From contig DBIH01000118.1 of NCBI GenBank assembly GCA_002296885.1, positions 1-15,381 on the forward strand: a stretch of 15,381 nucleotides of DNA. The letters are read 5' to 3'. The notes beneath the pieces were generated by a model. That model made no database searches, had not been told where the DNA came from, and was given only the letters and a program-made list of their open reading frames with translations. A program made the position numbers and the translations under genes. Shown here one piece after another: positions 15,050 to 15,381 of the stretch (positions are counted from its first letter, which is position 1; each line of letters starts with the position of its first letter). Origin of the DNA: Flavobacterium sp. UBA807 (GTDB taxonomy: Bacteria; Bacteroidota; Bacteroidia; Flavobacteriales; Flavobacteriaceae).

Positions 15050-15347
15050 CTTCAAATAATAATATTGAAGCATTCGCTTTGAATCTCGTATCAGAAAACT
15101 GGCGTTTTAAATACCACGAGATGATAAGTGTAAATGCTCACGCTCCAGGGCGTGGGCTCACTTATTTGTGGTAAGGGTATGCCAGTACCTCTGATACAAT
15201 AAGCTGAGTTCCGCGCCTTTTTTTATGGGCTATAACCAGCTATTGTGATTCACCTTTTATTATTTAGACTATTCCTGATATCCTGCGTGGGATGAGGTAT
15301 AGTTTTTAGTTGGGTTAGTTAAGTTGCTATGCCCCGCGCAGGTTTTT
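15050..15347 (+). ncRNA. Candidate structured RNA with a 110-nt extended stem-loop
   Basis: No protein-like frame exists here. After two small hairpins (CTTCAA/TTGAAG, 15050-15070; ATTC/GAAT, 15072-15084), five stacked stems nest around one axis. GTATCAGA 15088-15095 pairs with TCTGATAC 15190-15197, ACTGGC 15098-15103 with GCCAGT 15181-15186, TACCAC 15112-15117 with GTGGTA 15168-15173, and TAAGTG 15125-15130 with CACTTA 15159-15164. At the tip, GCTCACGC 15136-15143 pairs with GCGTGGGC 15150-15157 with one wobble. The apical loop is TCCAGG. About 34 of the 55 positions on each side pair. The segment ends at a GC-rich hairpin with a T run. Two consensus promoters point into it. It could be a regulatory RNA, a long 5' leader, or a DNA-level hairpin acted on by a recombinase or relaxase. 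No known RNA family is recognised. Confidence 0.5.
15282..15347 (+). terminator. Terminator-like two-part hairpin with T run
   Basis: CCTGCGTGG (15282-15290) pairs with CCGCGCAGG (15334-15342) with one wobble. Inside it GGTATAG (15296-15302) pairs with CTATGCC (15327-15333), also with one wobble. Five T follow at 15343-15347. The 24-base loop is long for a classical terminator, so a structural RNA domain is an alternative. Confidence 0.45.
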
Positions 15348-15357
15348 AAACCACCCC

Positions 15358-15376
15358 GGCTCAGCAAGGCTGAGCC
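15358..15376. repeat. GC-rich perfect hairpin at the right edge
   Basis: GGCTCAGC (15358-15365) and GCTGAGCC (15369-15376) form a perfect 8-bp stem with an AAG loop, flanked on both sides by ACCCC. Its GC content stands out from the AT-rich surroundings. It may belong to an origin of transfer, a terminator or a repeat family continuing beyond the window. Confidence 0.5.
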
Positions 15377-15381
15377 ACCCC

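Noticed and set aside
15088..15197. Integron attC site
   Set aside because: The nested stems recall attC, but no GTTRRRY core or integrase gene is seen.
15050..15347. Retron or group II intron RNA
   Set aside because: No reverse transcriptase gene is in the window. The stems form one long axis without intron domain V or an msr/msd layout.

Overview
The window looks like an accessory (cargo) segment of a Bacteroidota genome, most likely inside or beside a CTnDOT-type integrative and conjugative element. The DNA is AT-rich. Several candidate promoters carry the Bacteroidota -7 box TAnnTTTG. Purine-rich ribosome binding sites are not evident. The left edge holds the N-terminal part of an RteC-family protein, the transfer/excision regulator of Bacteroidota conjugative elements. 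No integrase, relaxase or transfer gene is visible, so placement in such an element rests on RteC alone. Species cannot be told.

Layout, left to right. (1) 1-314, leftward: partial rteC, preceded by a palindrome and two 16-bp direct repeats. (2) 425-601: a small membrane-protein-like frame that lacks a start unless a 9-T run slips. (3) 728-2188, rightward: AlbA/Schlafen-type plus GHKL ATPase plus winged-helix protein, then a terminator. (4) 2198-2680: about 3.7 tandem copies of a 131-133-bp repeat with terminator-like hairpins. (5) 2889-4982, rightward: HNH nuclease plus HEPN-like protein. (6) 7325-4966, leftward: small unknown protein, DUF6236-like protein, Mrr-like PD-(D/E)XK endonuclease. 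(7) 7374-9732, rightward: MltR-like HEPN protein, ABC-type AAA ATPase, and a PD-(D/E)XK-like nuclease interrupted by an in-frame TAG. (8) 14933-9804, leftward: Xre-type regulator, HNH-ParB-like fusion, SNF2-like helicase, D12-class DNA adenine methylase. (9) 14965-15381: two operator-like sites on two rightward consensus promoters, then a 110-nt extended stem-loop, a hairpin followed by a T-run, and a GC-rich hairpin.

The content reads as a defence island: four nuclease modules, one interrupted, plus a Schlafen-like gene, packed on alternating strands with short gaps. The most coherent candidate new system is (8). The methylase could mark host DNA, the helicase could translocate or remodel, and the HNH/ParB-like protein could cut unmarked or differently marked DNA, under control of the Xre protein. 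Next to it, region (9) looks like an Xre-repressed promoter pair driving a structured RNA of about 300 nt or an unseen gene beyond the right edge. Functional roles here are inferred from domains and context; nothing was searched or measured.
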